Notes: generated by a model from the sequence alone, not told the origin. 64,000 nt of DNA from Meloidogyne chitwoodi (GCA_015183035.1 JACZZP010000004.1:868001-932000), one strand, 5' to 3'; positions 20,669 through 31,082 are shown, counted from the first letter of the stretch. Numbers and translations: made by a program.

Positions 20669-22180
20669 TAAAATTAAAAATAATTGAATTATTTAAATTA
20701 GTAAATTAAATATTATATTTATAAAAATGTGTAGTTAATTTGGAGAATTTTTCTTCTTTTTTAATTAATAGATTATTTAATTTAATTTGTAATAATTTAA
20801 TATTATTATTTTTTATATATATGCTGGCCTTTAGACGATATTATGTGATTCTATGAATCAGTTAATTTATTATTATTTATATATATATTTTTATATAATA
20901 GTTGAATATAGTATTTACTATTTTTAAAATAATTATTTTAAGTTGAATATTAATTAAATTAATTTTTAATTTGAAGAATAATAATATTTATTTAGTGTAG
21001 AATAATAATTAATATATTAAATTAAAAATATTTATTTTATTTATTTTAAATATTGAAGAGGGAGTGAAAAAATATTAAAATTAATTTAGAAATTAATTTA
21101 AAATATTAAATATAATTATTTTTAATTTATTGGGAAAATTTTTCTTTAAAATGGCTATTTTTAAATATTTTATTTTTTTGAGAGAATGTTATAATCTTTT
21201 CTCATTTCATTAGTATATATATATTCGTTGATGGGTGGAGTGTGTCAATAGGAGGGAGAAATAAAAACAAAAGGAAAAAAAAAAAAAATTTTTTTAAAGA
21301 GGAGGAGAAAAATTGTAAAAGGCAATGTTTATAAAAAATAGTGTAAATTTATATGTATATTCTTTTTGAATAATTTAAAAAGGAGAACAAAAATTAAACT
21401 AAAAAAATTTAAAATTAGTTTTTTCTTTAAATAGAATAAAGATATATTTAATTTATGTAAAAAAATAAATAAAGAAATAAAAATGTTTTAATTTAATTTA
21501 AATAAGATGGAATAAAAAATTCTCTCATTGAATGTATTTATTTTTAATTAAAAGATAAATTTTATTTAAAAAAAGGGTAAAAGATTGCCGATTTACTTTA
21601 TTGTATATTTATTTTTCTCTATAAAAAAAAATTTTGTGCAGATTTAATTAATTCTTTTATTTATATATATTTTTCTCTTTTTTTTTTTTGCCTTTTATTT
21701 TAAAAAAAATTATTTTCTTATTTTCTTTTATTTAAAATTGTTATTTTGCTTTTTTTTTGAAATTTTGAATAAATTAAAAGGAATGGGTGATCAGTCCACT
21801 CCAAAGTATACTAAAATATGTCTAAAAGTGTTTTGAGCAAAATGTATATTAATATATTATTTTTGACTGTTTTTTTTTCCTATAGGGATGAGATGGCAGG
21901 GAAATGAATAGACTAAAAGTTATTTTATTTTTTAAATTTAAAAGGAAAGAGAGATACCGAAAATTTATATTTTTAAATTATTTAAAATTAGATTCTCTAT
22001 ATAGCATATAATATAATTAGGTTTATATATTTTAAATTAAAGTTTTTAAAATTATTATTAATAATATTTAATATTTAATTGTTTTATTGCGCGCAATTAT
22101 TATTAAAAGGCATTTAAGAAGAAGAGAGAAAAAAAACTTTATATTAAAGGAAAGAGGATAGAGAAAAATATCCCAATAAT

Positions 22181-22193
22181 GCTAGCGGCACCA
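22181..22193 (-). promoter_or_regulatory. Primer-binding site
   Basis: On the minus strand TGGTGCCGCTAGC directly follows the 5' LTR. It starts with TGG, as expected for pairing with the CCA end of a tRNA primer. The primer tRNA was not identified. Confidence 0.8.
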
Positions 22194-22543
22194 TGTAATG
22201 GGGGATAAGCGGGGAGGAGAAGCCACAAGGCACAAATGTTCGAGAACCACCGATTATGCCAATCCGTAGCAGGAAAGGCGTCGGGGTTCGATTGGGAAAG
22301 GAAGTTAATATAAGAAGGAATTAAATAGCTAAAACCCCTAAAGTACCCAAACCCCAATTCTAAAATAGTATTTAAAATTACATCTTTAAACAAATATTTA
22401 TTCAGAAGTAAAATTAACAAATATATGATGTAAGGCAATTAAATTAAGTAAAGTAAAAGTCAAGTGTTTTATTGGGGTGGTAGGTATTAGCTAAATAAGA
22501 TAGGCCACGCCTTAATGGTTGGCAATGATTGGGGCACGTTATA
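22194..22543 (-). repeat. 5' LTR of the retrotransposon
   Basis: 350 bp, direct repeat of 11362-11711 with one base difference. It should contain the element's promoter. Confidence 0.95.
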
Positions 22544-22894
22544 AAATTATAACTAAACAAAATTCTTCAATGCATTGAATTACAATAAAATCAGAATTAA
22601 AAAAGGCATAAATAATTGCATATAAAATCGATTGGTCATTTTTTAAATTTAGCGCATATTCATAATAAGCACTATTTAAATAGTATAATCCAATTAATAT
22701 AGGGCAAGGAGTGATGCTAACCAAACATATAATAAAAATTACAATACGGCCTTTTGCTGTATTTTCGTTTCCAGATGGTTGAGTATTTTTTTTAATTTCT
22801 TTTTAAAAGATAAAATAAATAAAAATAATGGTAAATTTTGGTTAACTCTCCTCAATCATTTATTCCTCCTTCACCTACAAATGGACATAAAGAT

Positions 22895-23711
22895 TAGGGT
22901 TGCCAACCCGCCCGACCCGAGTACCGAAAGATCGAGCGGGTTCGATGAAATAAACCCGATGAACCCGAAAAAGACTCGACACGAAAAAAATCAAAACCCG
23001 AAAACCCGAAAAAGACTCGACACGAAAAAATTCAAAACCCGAAAACCCGAAAAAGACTCGACACGAAAAAATGAAACCCGAAAACCCGAAAAAGTCTCGA
23101 AAAAGACTCGAAAAATTGAATTTATTTTTTAATCGATTATAGCTAAACACTAACTTTCTTGCTCTTTTTCTCTGACTTTATTTTTATTCTAGTCTATAAA
23201 CCTCAATATCTTGAGTTCTTGGAAGAATTCTTCATAGTATACCGTCAACAAGCGTCTCTTCTGAAAGACTTTTTTCTTCTGCAACTCGTCTGTATGCAGA
23301 TAAATGTCGATCTAGATTAAATGGAGAAAGAGCAGAAGAAATTTTAATTATAAAATCATCTTTAAAAAATTTAAAATTAGTCCAGCAACAGATACAACTT
23401 TGACAGAACAAGATGAAGAGTGATTTTTTAAAAATTTATATTTTAAATAAAATTATCTTTAAAAATATAAAAAAAAATTTTTTAATGTGTATTTAAATTT
23501 ATTAAAAAAATGTTCCGAAAAAGACCCGCTCGCCCGCCCGCCCGAAAAAGAACCGCTCGTCCGCCCGAAAAAAATCAAAACCCGAAAACCCGAAAAAGAC
23601 TCGACACGAAAAAAATCAAAACCCGAAAACCCGAAAAAGACTCGACACGAAAAAATGAAACCCGAAAAAGTAAGTACCGAACGCCGGCCCGTACCGAAAA
23701 CGGCAACCCTA
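22895..23711. mobile_element. hAT element with ACCCGAAAA words, in intron 4 of the split receptor
   Basis: 817 bp. Ends TAGGGTTGCC and GGCAACCCTA; perfect 8-bp target duplication ATAAAGAT (22887-22894 and 23712-23719). Both subterminal regions consist of iterated CCCGAAAAAGACTCGACACG words. The middle keeps a fragment of a hAT transposase (23212-23403). Confidence 0.95.
23212..23403 (+). pseudogene. hAT transposase C-terminal dimerisation fragment
   Basis: About 60 codons, open to a TGA at 23401. The motifs SIPSTSVSSERLFSSA and RSRLNGERAEEIL are diagnostic of the hATC dimerisation domain. The catalytic RNase H-like part is missing, so this is a deletion derivative of a once autonomous hAT element. 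Confidence 0.88.
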
Positions 23712-24132
23712 ATAAAGATCAAACATTCTAAAATACAAAAAGAAATAAAACCTCTAAATTTTCACACTAATTTAATCCTTATAAATATATCTGACCATTA
23801 TGTCCATTGACAATTTGTATGAATAAGAAATATGGGAGAGTTAACGGGAAAGTACCAAAATAACAAACTGTAATCATAGCAAAATTTTGCCAGAACAGCT
23901 GAATAAATCAATACAGATAAACAAAACGAAATTACAAGTGATAAATCACCAGGCATTAATATCCCACCACTGCTGGGAAAGAATATATTTTTATAAATTT
24001 GATAAAATTAAAAAATTAAAGCTGGAAGTGAACGTTTTTAAATGATACTGTTTGATACTAGGCTACCCTTAATAAATAAAACTATACGTCCAGTTAGTCG
24101 CATAATAGTATGCAAAGCCATTGGATAGAAAT

Positions 24133-24823
24133 TAGGGTTGTACGGGATCGGGATCCCGGTCGGGATTATCCCGACTTTTCTGAATCCCGATCCCGGTTTT
24201 TGCTGATCCCGATCCCGTGTTGGACTCGGTATCGGGATCGGTATTAGCTCCAAAATCCCGATCCCGATTCCTTTAAAAATTTTTTATATATTACTAATTT
24301 TATCATTATATTTTTAGTTTTTCGTGTTTTTGATTGCGCTAGAATCCACTATTATAGAAAAGTTGTACGCTAATTGCTGCTAGCTATTTTTTTTGTTTTA
24401 AAAATTAGCAAATTAAGTCTGAACTTTTCGTCTATGGCATAAAAAAGTGTAATTTTTAGCAACAGAGATTTAAAAATAAAAAAAAAATTTTTGCCTACGG
24501 CGCTAAAAAAACATAATTTATGAAAATTTAACGTCTCGGCACTTGCGCGCAACCCAGAAAAACCCTGTTTGTAATAATTTTCTCTGCAAAGAAAAATAAT
24601 CCATTTCAAAAATTTTTTTCTCGATTTTAAGATTTTTACAATTAGTGCGAAAATCCCGATTTTCAATCCCGATCTCGGGCCGGGATCGGTATAGAATCAA
24701 AAATGTGAAATCCCGATCCCGACTTTAGCCAATCCCGATCCCGACTCGGGATCGTGATCGGTATTGCAATTCTCAAATCCCGATCCCGATTGTTGGTTGG
24801 GATCCCGATCCCGTACAACCCTA
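24133..24823. mobile_element. hAT element with GATCCCG words, in intron 3 of the split receptor
   Basis: 691 bp. Ends TAGGGTTGTACGGGATCGGG and the inverse; flanks ATAGAAAT and ATAGAAAC (7 of 8 match). Subterminal parts are iterated GGGATCGGGATCCCG words. The core contains GCCTACGGCGCTAAAAAA, a module shared with 33107 and 34828. Confidence 0.9.
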
Positions 24824-24875
24824 ATAGAAACTAATACATGGCTTAATCTTTTGATAAATTATAAACCCTTACCTA

Positions 24876-25499
24876 ACAAAGGGAGGGTCCCCAGGTGTCC
24901 GCAGGACTTCGGGATGAAACTTTGCAGATAGATAGATTATACCCTCTTTTATTATGAAATTTTCAACGTTTTTGCTAAGGGACATCTGGGACCGAGATAT
25001 AGGTCCATGAATATTGAAAAACCATAGGGGAGGAGTAAGCTCATTTTTGAGGTGAAAAATTCAAATATGAGTATGATAGCTCATTCGAAGGAGCTCTTCG
25101 AGCTGAGTCGAATGACACAAAAATTAGCTTGATTGGACAAATGTTGACAAAGTTATACTTGAAAGACTAACTAAGCCCATTTAGGTGATTACCGAGAGGG
25201 AGCTTACTCTCCCCTTTGGTTTTTCAATATTCATGGACCTATAACTCGGCTCAGACTTGAGACCAGAAGCTATTTTTTGTCTCATTCAACTCAGCTCAAA
25301 GAGCTCTTCGAAAGTATACCATATTCATATTCTAATTTTTCACTTCAAAAAATGAGTAGATTTTCAGGGACCTATAACTCGGTTCCAGATGTCCCTTAGC
25401 AAAAACGGTGAAAATTTCACAATAAAAGTAGGGTATAATCTTTCTCTCTGCAAAATTTCATCCCGAAGTCCCGCGGACACCTGGGGACCCTTCCTTTGT
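24876..25499. mobile_element. Foldback element, copy 1
   Basis: Long inverted arms begin with GGGTCCCCAGGTGTCCGC. The inner arm contains ATAGGGGAGGAGTAAGCTCA, and the spacer has CATTCGAAGGAGCTCTTCGA. It is related to the elements at 35130 and 47890. No ORF of interest; no clean target duplication seen. Confidence 0.8.
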
Positions 25500-25526
25500 A
25501 AGCGTTTTGAAATTTTAAGTGCATAC

Positions 25527-25672
25527 CAGGGATGGGCAAGTTTCGGAAGTTTCGGATTGTTCGGGTTTTTTAGACATTTTTATTTCGGATATCGTATTTC
25601 GGTTTTTATTTTTTTACATTTTATTTCGGATTTCGTATTTCGGATTTTATTTTCCAATTTTGCCCATCCCTG
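25527..25672. mobile_element. 146-bp hAT MITE with TTCGGA words
   Basis: Ends CAGGGATGGGCAA and TTGCCCATCCCTG; perfect 8-bp duplication GTGCATAC (25519-25526 and 25673-25680). The terminal sequence is the classic hAT CAGGG type. Confidence 0.95.
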
Positions 25673-25769
25673 GTGCATACCCAATTTATTCGCGAGAAAA
25701 TAAATAAAATATAATAAAGAAAGAGAATTAGAAACCTGAGAATATGGCTCCCGAAAATATTGTTTTCAG

Positions 25770-26118
25770 TGAAAATTAGTATTTGGGGGTATTGAAGGCG
25801 CTGATCGCGAATCTGATATTAGATTTTACCAAAGCATTGATTTTATCTATGATTTTCATCAAGTACCAGATTTTCAATCAACTTCATGTCTTTGAAAACG
25901 AAGGAAAATATAATAAAATCAATTATTCACTAGATAATAACATATTCATTAATCTACTTATTGTTAGAAAACTCAAAAACATCCATTAATAATTATCAAC
26001 TAAATTAGAGGGAATGCAATTTTATAAAGAATAAAATACTCGATGAAAAATCATATATAAAATTGATGACTTGGCAAAATCAGATTTGTGATCAGCACTC
26101 ACAATAACCCACAGATAC
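25770..26118. mobile_element. Inverted-repeat element in intron 3
   Basis: The left arm GTGAAAATTAGTATTTG ... GCGCTGATCGCGAATCTGAT is mirrored at 26045-26118. Boundaries are approximate and no target duplication was established. Confidence 0.65.
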
Positions 26119-27099
26119 TAATTTTCATTGAATATTTAAGTTAAAAAAATAAAAAAAATTTCAGCTAATAAATTTATTAAGCAATCATTACCTTAAAATT
26201 CCAGCATTTAGTCCACTATAGATTAGTGTAAAATTTACGGCTGTATAAATTATTGTAAGAAGACATGTAGCAAAAATAATGTATTTAACATTACTGTTAA
26301 AAATTAAATAAAAAAAATATTAATAAAAAAATTAAAACCTTTTTTTCCACATATTTTGATAACTAAATATAAAGAAAACTGCATGAAATCGATTTAATGC
26401 CAGAACAACCATAAGTAAATATGATGCATTTAATCCAAGTTGGTAAATAGGTGATAAATAATAAAAAAAGTTTCTTAATTGTTCTGGAACAGATGCAAAT
26501 ATATATTTAATTGCATATAGTAAAATCACTATGAATATACTTAAGATGTTAAAACATGACTAAAATTTAATAATTATTTTTAAAATTTAAGTAAATTTAT
26601 TTCTATAATCCCAAAAGGTTCGTAACATTAATTTGATAATGTTATCGAATGTAGACTGGCAAAGGTTTTGTTACCCTTTACAATCTTCCTTTAAATAAAA
26701 TGGTTAAAAATGTTGATTAATCATTTAACGATGAAATGGTAACTTTCCAAAATTAAACGGTGCCTACATTGAAGATATCTTCTAAATAATCAAATTAATA
26801 CATACCTTACTAAATAAAATGAATAGAGGAATCCTTTCTTTCGAAAATTTATATAGTGGACATATTAATATTAGCAAAAAAATTGCACATATGACAGTTA
26901 TAATAATTGAGCCGATATCACTTATTGAATTCAAATAGTCTGTGTTTTTTGACATTTTAAATATTTTTTACTTGGAAGAATTTTTGACTGAAAAATTAAA
27001 AAAAATTCCTAAAAATCACTCAACTCTTTAGATGTCAAGCGCATTCTTCTCGCAGTTTGAGAGAGTTGAAATCAGTAAAAAAGATTTAGGAGAGAAACG

Positions 27100-28902
27100 A
27101 TGAATCTTAGAAAGCTTGAAGAACTTCAAAGACAAGGTTTTGTTGATGGATTTTTTATTATACATATTATTGATTATTGGGATGGTATTAGCACGTTCGA
27201 ACACGAATTTGAAGTTCATAAACTCGATATTGAGAAAAAATCAAAAGAAATTAAAGAGGCAAAAGATCCTTATTATAAAACTGCTCTTCAGGAACAACTT
27301 GATCATTTAAATTCGCTATCAGAACAGAAAAAGGAAAATATAGCTATCTTAAAGGAAGAAGCTAGGAAAAGAGATAATCTTGATGTACAACAAATTGTAA
27401 ATCAGTTTTTAGAAAAATATAAAGATAATTATCATGAGCAACTTATAAGATTGGAAGTAAATATTATAAAAAATTATATTGCATTAATACAAAAAATTAA
27501 AGTAAGCGAAGAAGAAGGTGTAAATATACGTTCAAATCAAGAAATTCAGAGACTTAGTACTAGAATTAAACAGATGAGAAAAAATTTAGAAGTATTGGAA
27601 TCGACTATTATAGAAAGAGATTTGAAATTGAGCAATGAAGAATTTCACCAGAAAAATTCTAAAAAGCATAAAGAATATGTTGAAAAATTTTTTGCCGATC
27701 ATCCAGATGATCACTTGATTACGCTTGGAAAAAATTTGAATGATTTAGAAGAATTTCATTCAGGAATACGTGAAAAAAGAGATACTCTACACGAACTAAA
27801 CGAAGAAGAAAAAGAAAAACTTCGCAAAGAAATTGATGAAAATAATAAATTATTTTTATATAGAAGAAACAGATATAAGGCAATTCGGCAGGAGGTATTT
27901 AAACGCAATATATATTTAAAATTTCCAAAGAAACCTACAAAAGATGAAATTGAACAAATGGAAAAAATTGAAGAGGAAACACATCCTGAATATTTAGAGA
28001 ATGCAGGAAAGATAGGTGAAGATAGCCAGCTTCCTAGACCTGTAATTACTGAGGAAATGATTGATATTGTAAGAGAAAGACATGTAGAGGAAGAAAAAAA
28101 TTTACAAGAAAATATTAAGAAAAAACTTGAACGTAAGGATGAAAAAGACCAGTTTTGGAAGGAAGAGAAACTAAAACATGCAAGAAAATTGGATGTTAAC
28201 GGTAACCCTATACCAATCGATCCTCCATCAGATACTGGCGAAAGTCTGGAGGCTAATATAAATGAAAATGATAACATTATACCTATAGAAGATGTTGCAG
28301 ATGATGCTAATGAGGTACAAATAAATGAACAGGAAGAAAACAAAAGTAGAAAAAGACCAATATTAGATTTGAATACTTCATCACAAATAATACCAACAAG
28401 TGATATATTTATAGAACAAAATGAGAAAAAGGACAACGAAAAACTAGAGTCGTTGATTGAAGAGCAAATAAAAGATACTGATTTATATTCAGACATTGAA
28501 TTTGAATACTTGGAGAGTATTGATCGTTTTCGTGCATTGTTCAATGATCCAGAAATTACTACTATAAATATATCAACACAACTCTGCTATGTCTTAGGAT
28601 TTCCAAAACGTCCCGTAAAAAATGGACAAATTGGAAAATATGGAATAGACTTAAAAGGAGGATTTACAAGTTTTGCGGTATACTCAAAAGGACTGACTAA
28701 CAGTGTAATTATGGGAAATGCAATTAGTTCTCTTCTAAGAATAGTTGCAGTTGAAAATAAATCGGGAGGTGTTGTTGAAAGAGTTTATGACCATCCAATG
28801 TTCATTCCTGTACAACCACGTGAAATAAATGAAATTGAAATAGAATTAAGATGGATGAACGGAAATTTAGTAAAATTTGATCACGGGACTGTCCATTTAT
28901 AG
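27100..28902 (+). CDS. Coiled-coil protein with Polinton penton-like C-terminus (600 aa)
   Basis: Single-exon gene. Residues about 30-340 are charged coiled coil and about 340-460 an acidic, variable linker. The last 125 residues form a compact domain with SSLLRIVAVENKSG, then VYDHPMFIPV, then INEIEIELRWMNG and FDHGTVHL at the very end. This last block resembles the C-terminal jelly-roll strand region of minor capsid (penton-like) proteins of Maverick/Polinton elements, where I-E-I and G-x-V-x-L strands close the domain. A 23-codon ORF (27032-27103) ends in the ATGA that starts this gene, so the true start may differ. It stands 145 bp from the divergent receptor start. The intronless state and its neighbours support a virus-like origin. 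The domain call is by eye. Confidence 0.6.
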   Translation: MNLRKLEELQRQGFVDGFFIIHIIDYWDGISTFEHEFEVHKLDIEKKSKEIKEAKDPYYKTALQEQLDHLNSLSEQKKENIAILKEEARKRDNLDVQQIVNQFLEKYKDNYHEQLIRLEVNIIKNYIALIQKIKVSEEEGVNIRSNQEIQRLSTRIKQMRKNLEVLESTIIERDLKLSNEEFHQKNSKKHKEYVEKFFADHPDDHLITLGKNLNDLEEFHSGIREKRDTLHELNEEEKEKLRKEIDENNKLFLYRRNRYKAIRQEVFKRNIYLKFPKKPTKDEIEQMEKIEEETHPEYLENAGKIGEDSQLPRPVITEEMIDIVRERHVEEEKNLQENIKKKLERKDEKDQFWKEEKLKHARKLDVNGNPIPIDPPSDTGESLEANINENDNIIPIEDVADDANEVQINEQEENKSRKRPILDLNTSSQIIPTSDIFIEQNEKKDNEKLESLIEEQIKDTDLYSDIEFEYLESIDRFRALFNDPEITTINISTQLCYVLGFPKRPVKNGQIGKYGIDLKGGFTSFAVYSKGLTNSVIMGNAISSLLRIVAVENKSGGVVERVYDHPMFIPVQPREINEIEIELRWMNGNLVKFDHGTVHL

Positions 28903-29240
28903 AATGAATAAGGAAATAATTTAATAAAATTTATTTGAATAAAATTTAATAAAATGAAAACTTTTTTAAAAATATTAGAATTAGGAAAATAAATTTTAAG
29001 GAAAAATTGCAAAACTAACGAAATGAAGAACAGATTCAATAAAAATTAAGAAAAAGAAATTAACTTTTGTAAAATATTAGTGTTAAGAAGACAACTTTTT
29101 TAAAATATTAGTGCATAGAAGATGTAGTTTTAAGGGGTAAATATGCAATATTAACGAAAAGAAGATGAAATTTTAGAAAAATTATGGAATAGAAGATGAA
29201 ATTTTAGAAAAATTAAGGAAACAAAGACAAAAAATGTAAA
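28903..29240. other. Spacer with a short tandem repeat
   Basis: AT-rich. The unit GAAGATGAAATTTTAGAAAA is repeated at about 29160 and 29187, with decayed copies upstream. No gene. Confidence 0.5.
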
Positions 29241-29843
29241 TTACATAGAAGAAATTAAGCTAATATAGTGTTTTTCCCATAAATTCTTGTCAGGTACATA
29301 TAGCCAGAGAATTCCTTGCCTGGCACGCCCAACATCCTTAGAGTGTGTTTCATCACAATGAGTGTTTTTAAAAGTTTTATTTGAAAAACTACTAGTTTCG
29401 TGAGAAGAAGCAGTTTCTGAGAAAGATGAAGCTTTTTTTCTACGATTATTCATTAAAATTGATACATCAGAGTCGGAATCATCAAAGTCTTGCGATACAT
29501 TAATCAATTCCAAAGGGTAATAGCAGTTCTTATAATAAATACATTGATGAAAAGGATGTTTTAAAAGAATTTTGTGTCTGGCATGAAAATAAGCACTAAC
29601 ACAAATATTAAATGGGTGTCTGAGATTCCCATATGCCATAATCTGGTGTGAACCAAGTGTAGTAATTCCATCACAATAAATTATTTGTTTTGTCCCATTT
29701 CTATTCAAATAATTAGTTTTTAAAGCTTTCCCTCTTATTTCATCGAGTACACGATCCCTTTCACATTTATTTGTTAATCGATGACGGACTTCTTCCGGAG
29801 TACAATTAAGAATTTTTGAAATTTTTTCTAAGAGATTAGACAT
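29241..29843 (-). CDS. Stand-alone PAZ-domain protein (Argonaute-like, 200 aa)
   Basis: Intronless. Residues about 30-116 read like an Argonaute PAZ domain: IRGKALKTNYL, ITTLGSHQIMAYG, then SAYFHARHKILLKHP and YYPLELINV. This is the usual YF..+..I.L..P....C.......Y.PLEL.xV pattern that binds 3' ends of small RNAs. No N, MID or PIWI domain follows. Instead there is a serine-rich stretch (about 138-155) and a short ending with GILWLYVPDKNLWEKHY that I do not recognise. It sits between two genes with Polinton-like features and shares an intergenic promoter region with the 30036 gene. Known: PAZ is an Argonaute/Dicer domain. Inference: captured from a host Argonaute, possibly to interfere with small RNAs. 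Confidence 0.68.
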   Translation of the reverse strand: MSNLLEKISKILNCTPEEVRHRLTNKCERDRVLDEIRGKALKTNYLNRNGTKQIIYCDGITTLGSHQIMAYGNLRHPFNICVSAYFHARHKILLKHPFHQCIYYKNCYYPLELINVSQDFDDSDSDVSILMNNRRKKASSFSETASSHETSSFSNKTFKNTHCDETHSKDVGRARQGILWLYVPDKNLWEKHYISLISSM

Positions 29844-30035
29844 AATTTATTAATAAATAGTAAATTTAAATTGAAATGATTGAAAAAAGTAAAAGTTCCG
29901 CCTTTAAATATGTGCTGATTTTGTGTAAAATCATTAAAGAGTAAAATAAGCCCCGCCCATTTTTTTGATATAAATACCCAAGTTTCTGACAAAAAATCAT
30001 TCTTTAATTATTCAAGTAAAATTTAAAAAAAAAAG
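29844..30035. promoter_or_regulatory. Divergent promoter region
   Basis: 192 bp between two oppositely directed ATGs. It contains AATAAGCCCCGCCCATTTTT at about 29945-29964, repeated with one change upstream of the 31083 gene, and a TATAAATA box at about 29970. Confidence 0.55.
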
Positions 30036-30449
30036 ATGGCTAGTTCTAATTCACCAAACTCATTAATAAAGGAAGAAGTACAACCAGAAATTATAGAAAT
30101 TATTGAAGAAAAAAAGTCACTTGCTGAAAACAATGGTGAAAAAGATGTTTGGTTAAGTAAAAAGTCAGCATTAAAAAAACTTAATCCTAAAAGTACAACA
30201 ACAACTAACAAAATGTTGTGGAAATTGGTACGTATGAAGTACATCCCAAGACTTGAATTCCGCGTATGTAGGACCTGCTCGAACATTTTATTTCATAGTA
30301 CAAGCAGAATTGTTGAAAAAGAAGATGGAGGAGTCAAGCTTTCATTCGACCTGTGCAAGCAGTGCGTTCAGTTGAACATGTTAGTGAAGGACATACTTTG
30401 TGAATGGCAAATTAAGAAACAAGAAAATCAAGAACCAATGACAAGTTAA
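30036..30449 (+). CDS. Small protein with two CxxC pairs (137 aa)
   Basis: Intronless. The acidic N-terminus (1-40) is followed by a basic K/T-rich part. Then come VCRTCSNILFHSTS and DLCKQCVQLN, two CxxC pairs 33 residues apart that could bind one zinc ion. The tail is polar. Family unknown. Its promoter region shares a motif with the 31083 gene, suggesting coordinated expression within the same mobile element. Confidence 0.65.
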   Translation: MASSNSPNSLIKEEVQPEIIEIIEEKKSLAENNGEKDVWLSKKSALKKLNPKSTTTTNKMLWKLVRMKYIPRLEFRVCRTCSNILFHSTSRIVEKEDGGVKLSFDLCKQCVQLNMLVKDILCEWQIKKQENQEPMTS

Positions 30450-31082
30450 AAGATAAAAATAATTATCAAAATTATACATTTTTTAATTCAATTATTATAA
30501 AAATTTTATTTTAAATAAAATTATTTAAACTTTAAAAAAATTTTTAAAAACCCCTCCTTTCTAAGTTAATGTAGCTAGGTTAGTTAGATATATGATTTTA
30601 GGTGAAAATTTATAAAAATTTTTAATTTTTATTTTAATTAAAATAAATTATTTAAACATTTAAAATTATTAAAAAAACTTCTTTTCAAGCTTTAATTCTA
30701 GTTAGGTTCGATAGAAGAAAAATTTTTTTTTAATTTAAAATTTACTTTTTTAAGAATACTAATATTGTAAGGAGCAAACAATTAATTTGTGTAAAAATCT
30801 AAAAAAAAGTTTTAAATTTAGATTACTTATACTATTTGGCGTTATTTTTGAATTTAAAAATAGGTAGGCACAAGTTGACACAAGAAGCCACGCCCAATAA
30901 AATAGGCTGGCACAAGCTGACACAATAAACCACTAACATTGAAATAGGTTGAAACAAGCTGACACAAGCTGACAAAATAAGCCACGCCCATTTTTACTAA
31001 TTATTTAAAGCTAGATTTCTAAATATTCCTCCCATTCAAAAATCAAAAAATAAAAAAATTTTTTAAAAAAAGTAAATTAAAA
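30450..31082 (+). promoter_or_regulatory. Spacer with repeated promoter-like words
   Basis: AT-rich, with iterated GCTGACACAA and AAGCCACGCCCA at 30880-30995. The copy AATAAGCCACGCCCATTTTT (about 30976-30995) lies about 90 bp before the ATG at 31083. Confidence 0.5.

Larger units (their letters stand above)
19798..22193 (-). other. Long 5' leader of the retrotransposon
   Basis: About 2.4 kb between the 5' LTR and the gag ATG. The gag frame stays open for about 95 codons upstream of that ATG (to about 20085) without another ATG and reads as a polar, basic, protein-like sequence. The leader also holds three repeated hairpins (20281-20668). The rest is AT-rich. Confidence 0.7.
11362..22543 (-). 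mobile_element. Ty3/gypsy-like LTR retrotransposon, 11.2 kb
   Basis: Complete element on the minus strand: two 350-bp LTRs differing at one base, a 4-bp target duplication AAAT (11358-11361 and 22544-22547), and a primer-binding site directly inside the 5' LTR. The order is gag/envelope-like/protease ORF, protease-RT-RNase H ORF, integrase ORF, then a small RGG ORF. RT before RNase H before integrase is the Ty3/gypsy order. The near identity of the LTRs marks a very recent insertion, which interrupted the last exon of a chemoreceptor. Confidence 0.95.
11215..26955 (-). pseudogene. Seven-transmembrane chemoreceptor split by a retrotransposon
   Basis: Minus-strand GPCR with exons 26806-26955, 26339-26559, 26192-26293, 23869-23972, 22544-22798, and the continuation of the last exon at 11215-11361. 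If the retrotransposon and one copy of the 4-bp target duplication are ignored, the coding length is 975 bp (324 aa) and every junction is in phase. Marks include TM1 SIIITVICAIFLLILIC, TM3 NASYLLMVVLALNRFHAV, TM6 IVIFIICLVSITPCPILIG, a TM7 helix, and the tail SKDFRKLIKNQFKRN. The insertion falls just after TM7. Intron 3 has absorbed four transposons and intron 4 one. The receptor class is not assigned. It is probably a recent null allele, because no other lesion is visible. Confidence 0.88.

Noticed and set aside
22779..23810. ORFs rich in KPEKDSTRK or FSGFDFFRVES
   Set aside because: Translations of subterminal word arrays of the hAT element.
27756..28544. 262-aa minus-strand ORF
   Set aside because: Serine/phenylalanine-rich shadow of the lysine/glutamate-rich coiled-coil gene on the other strand.
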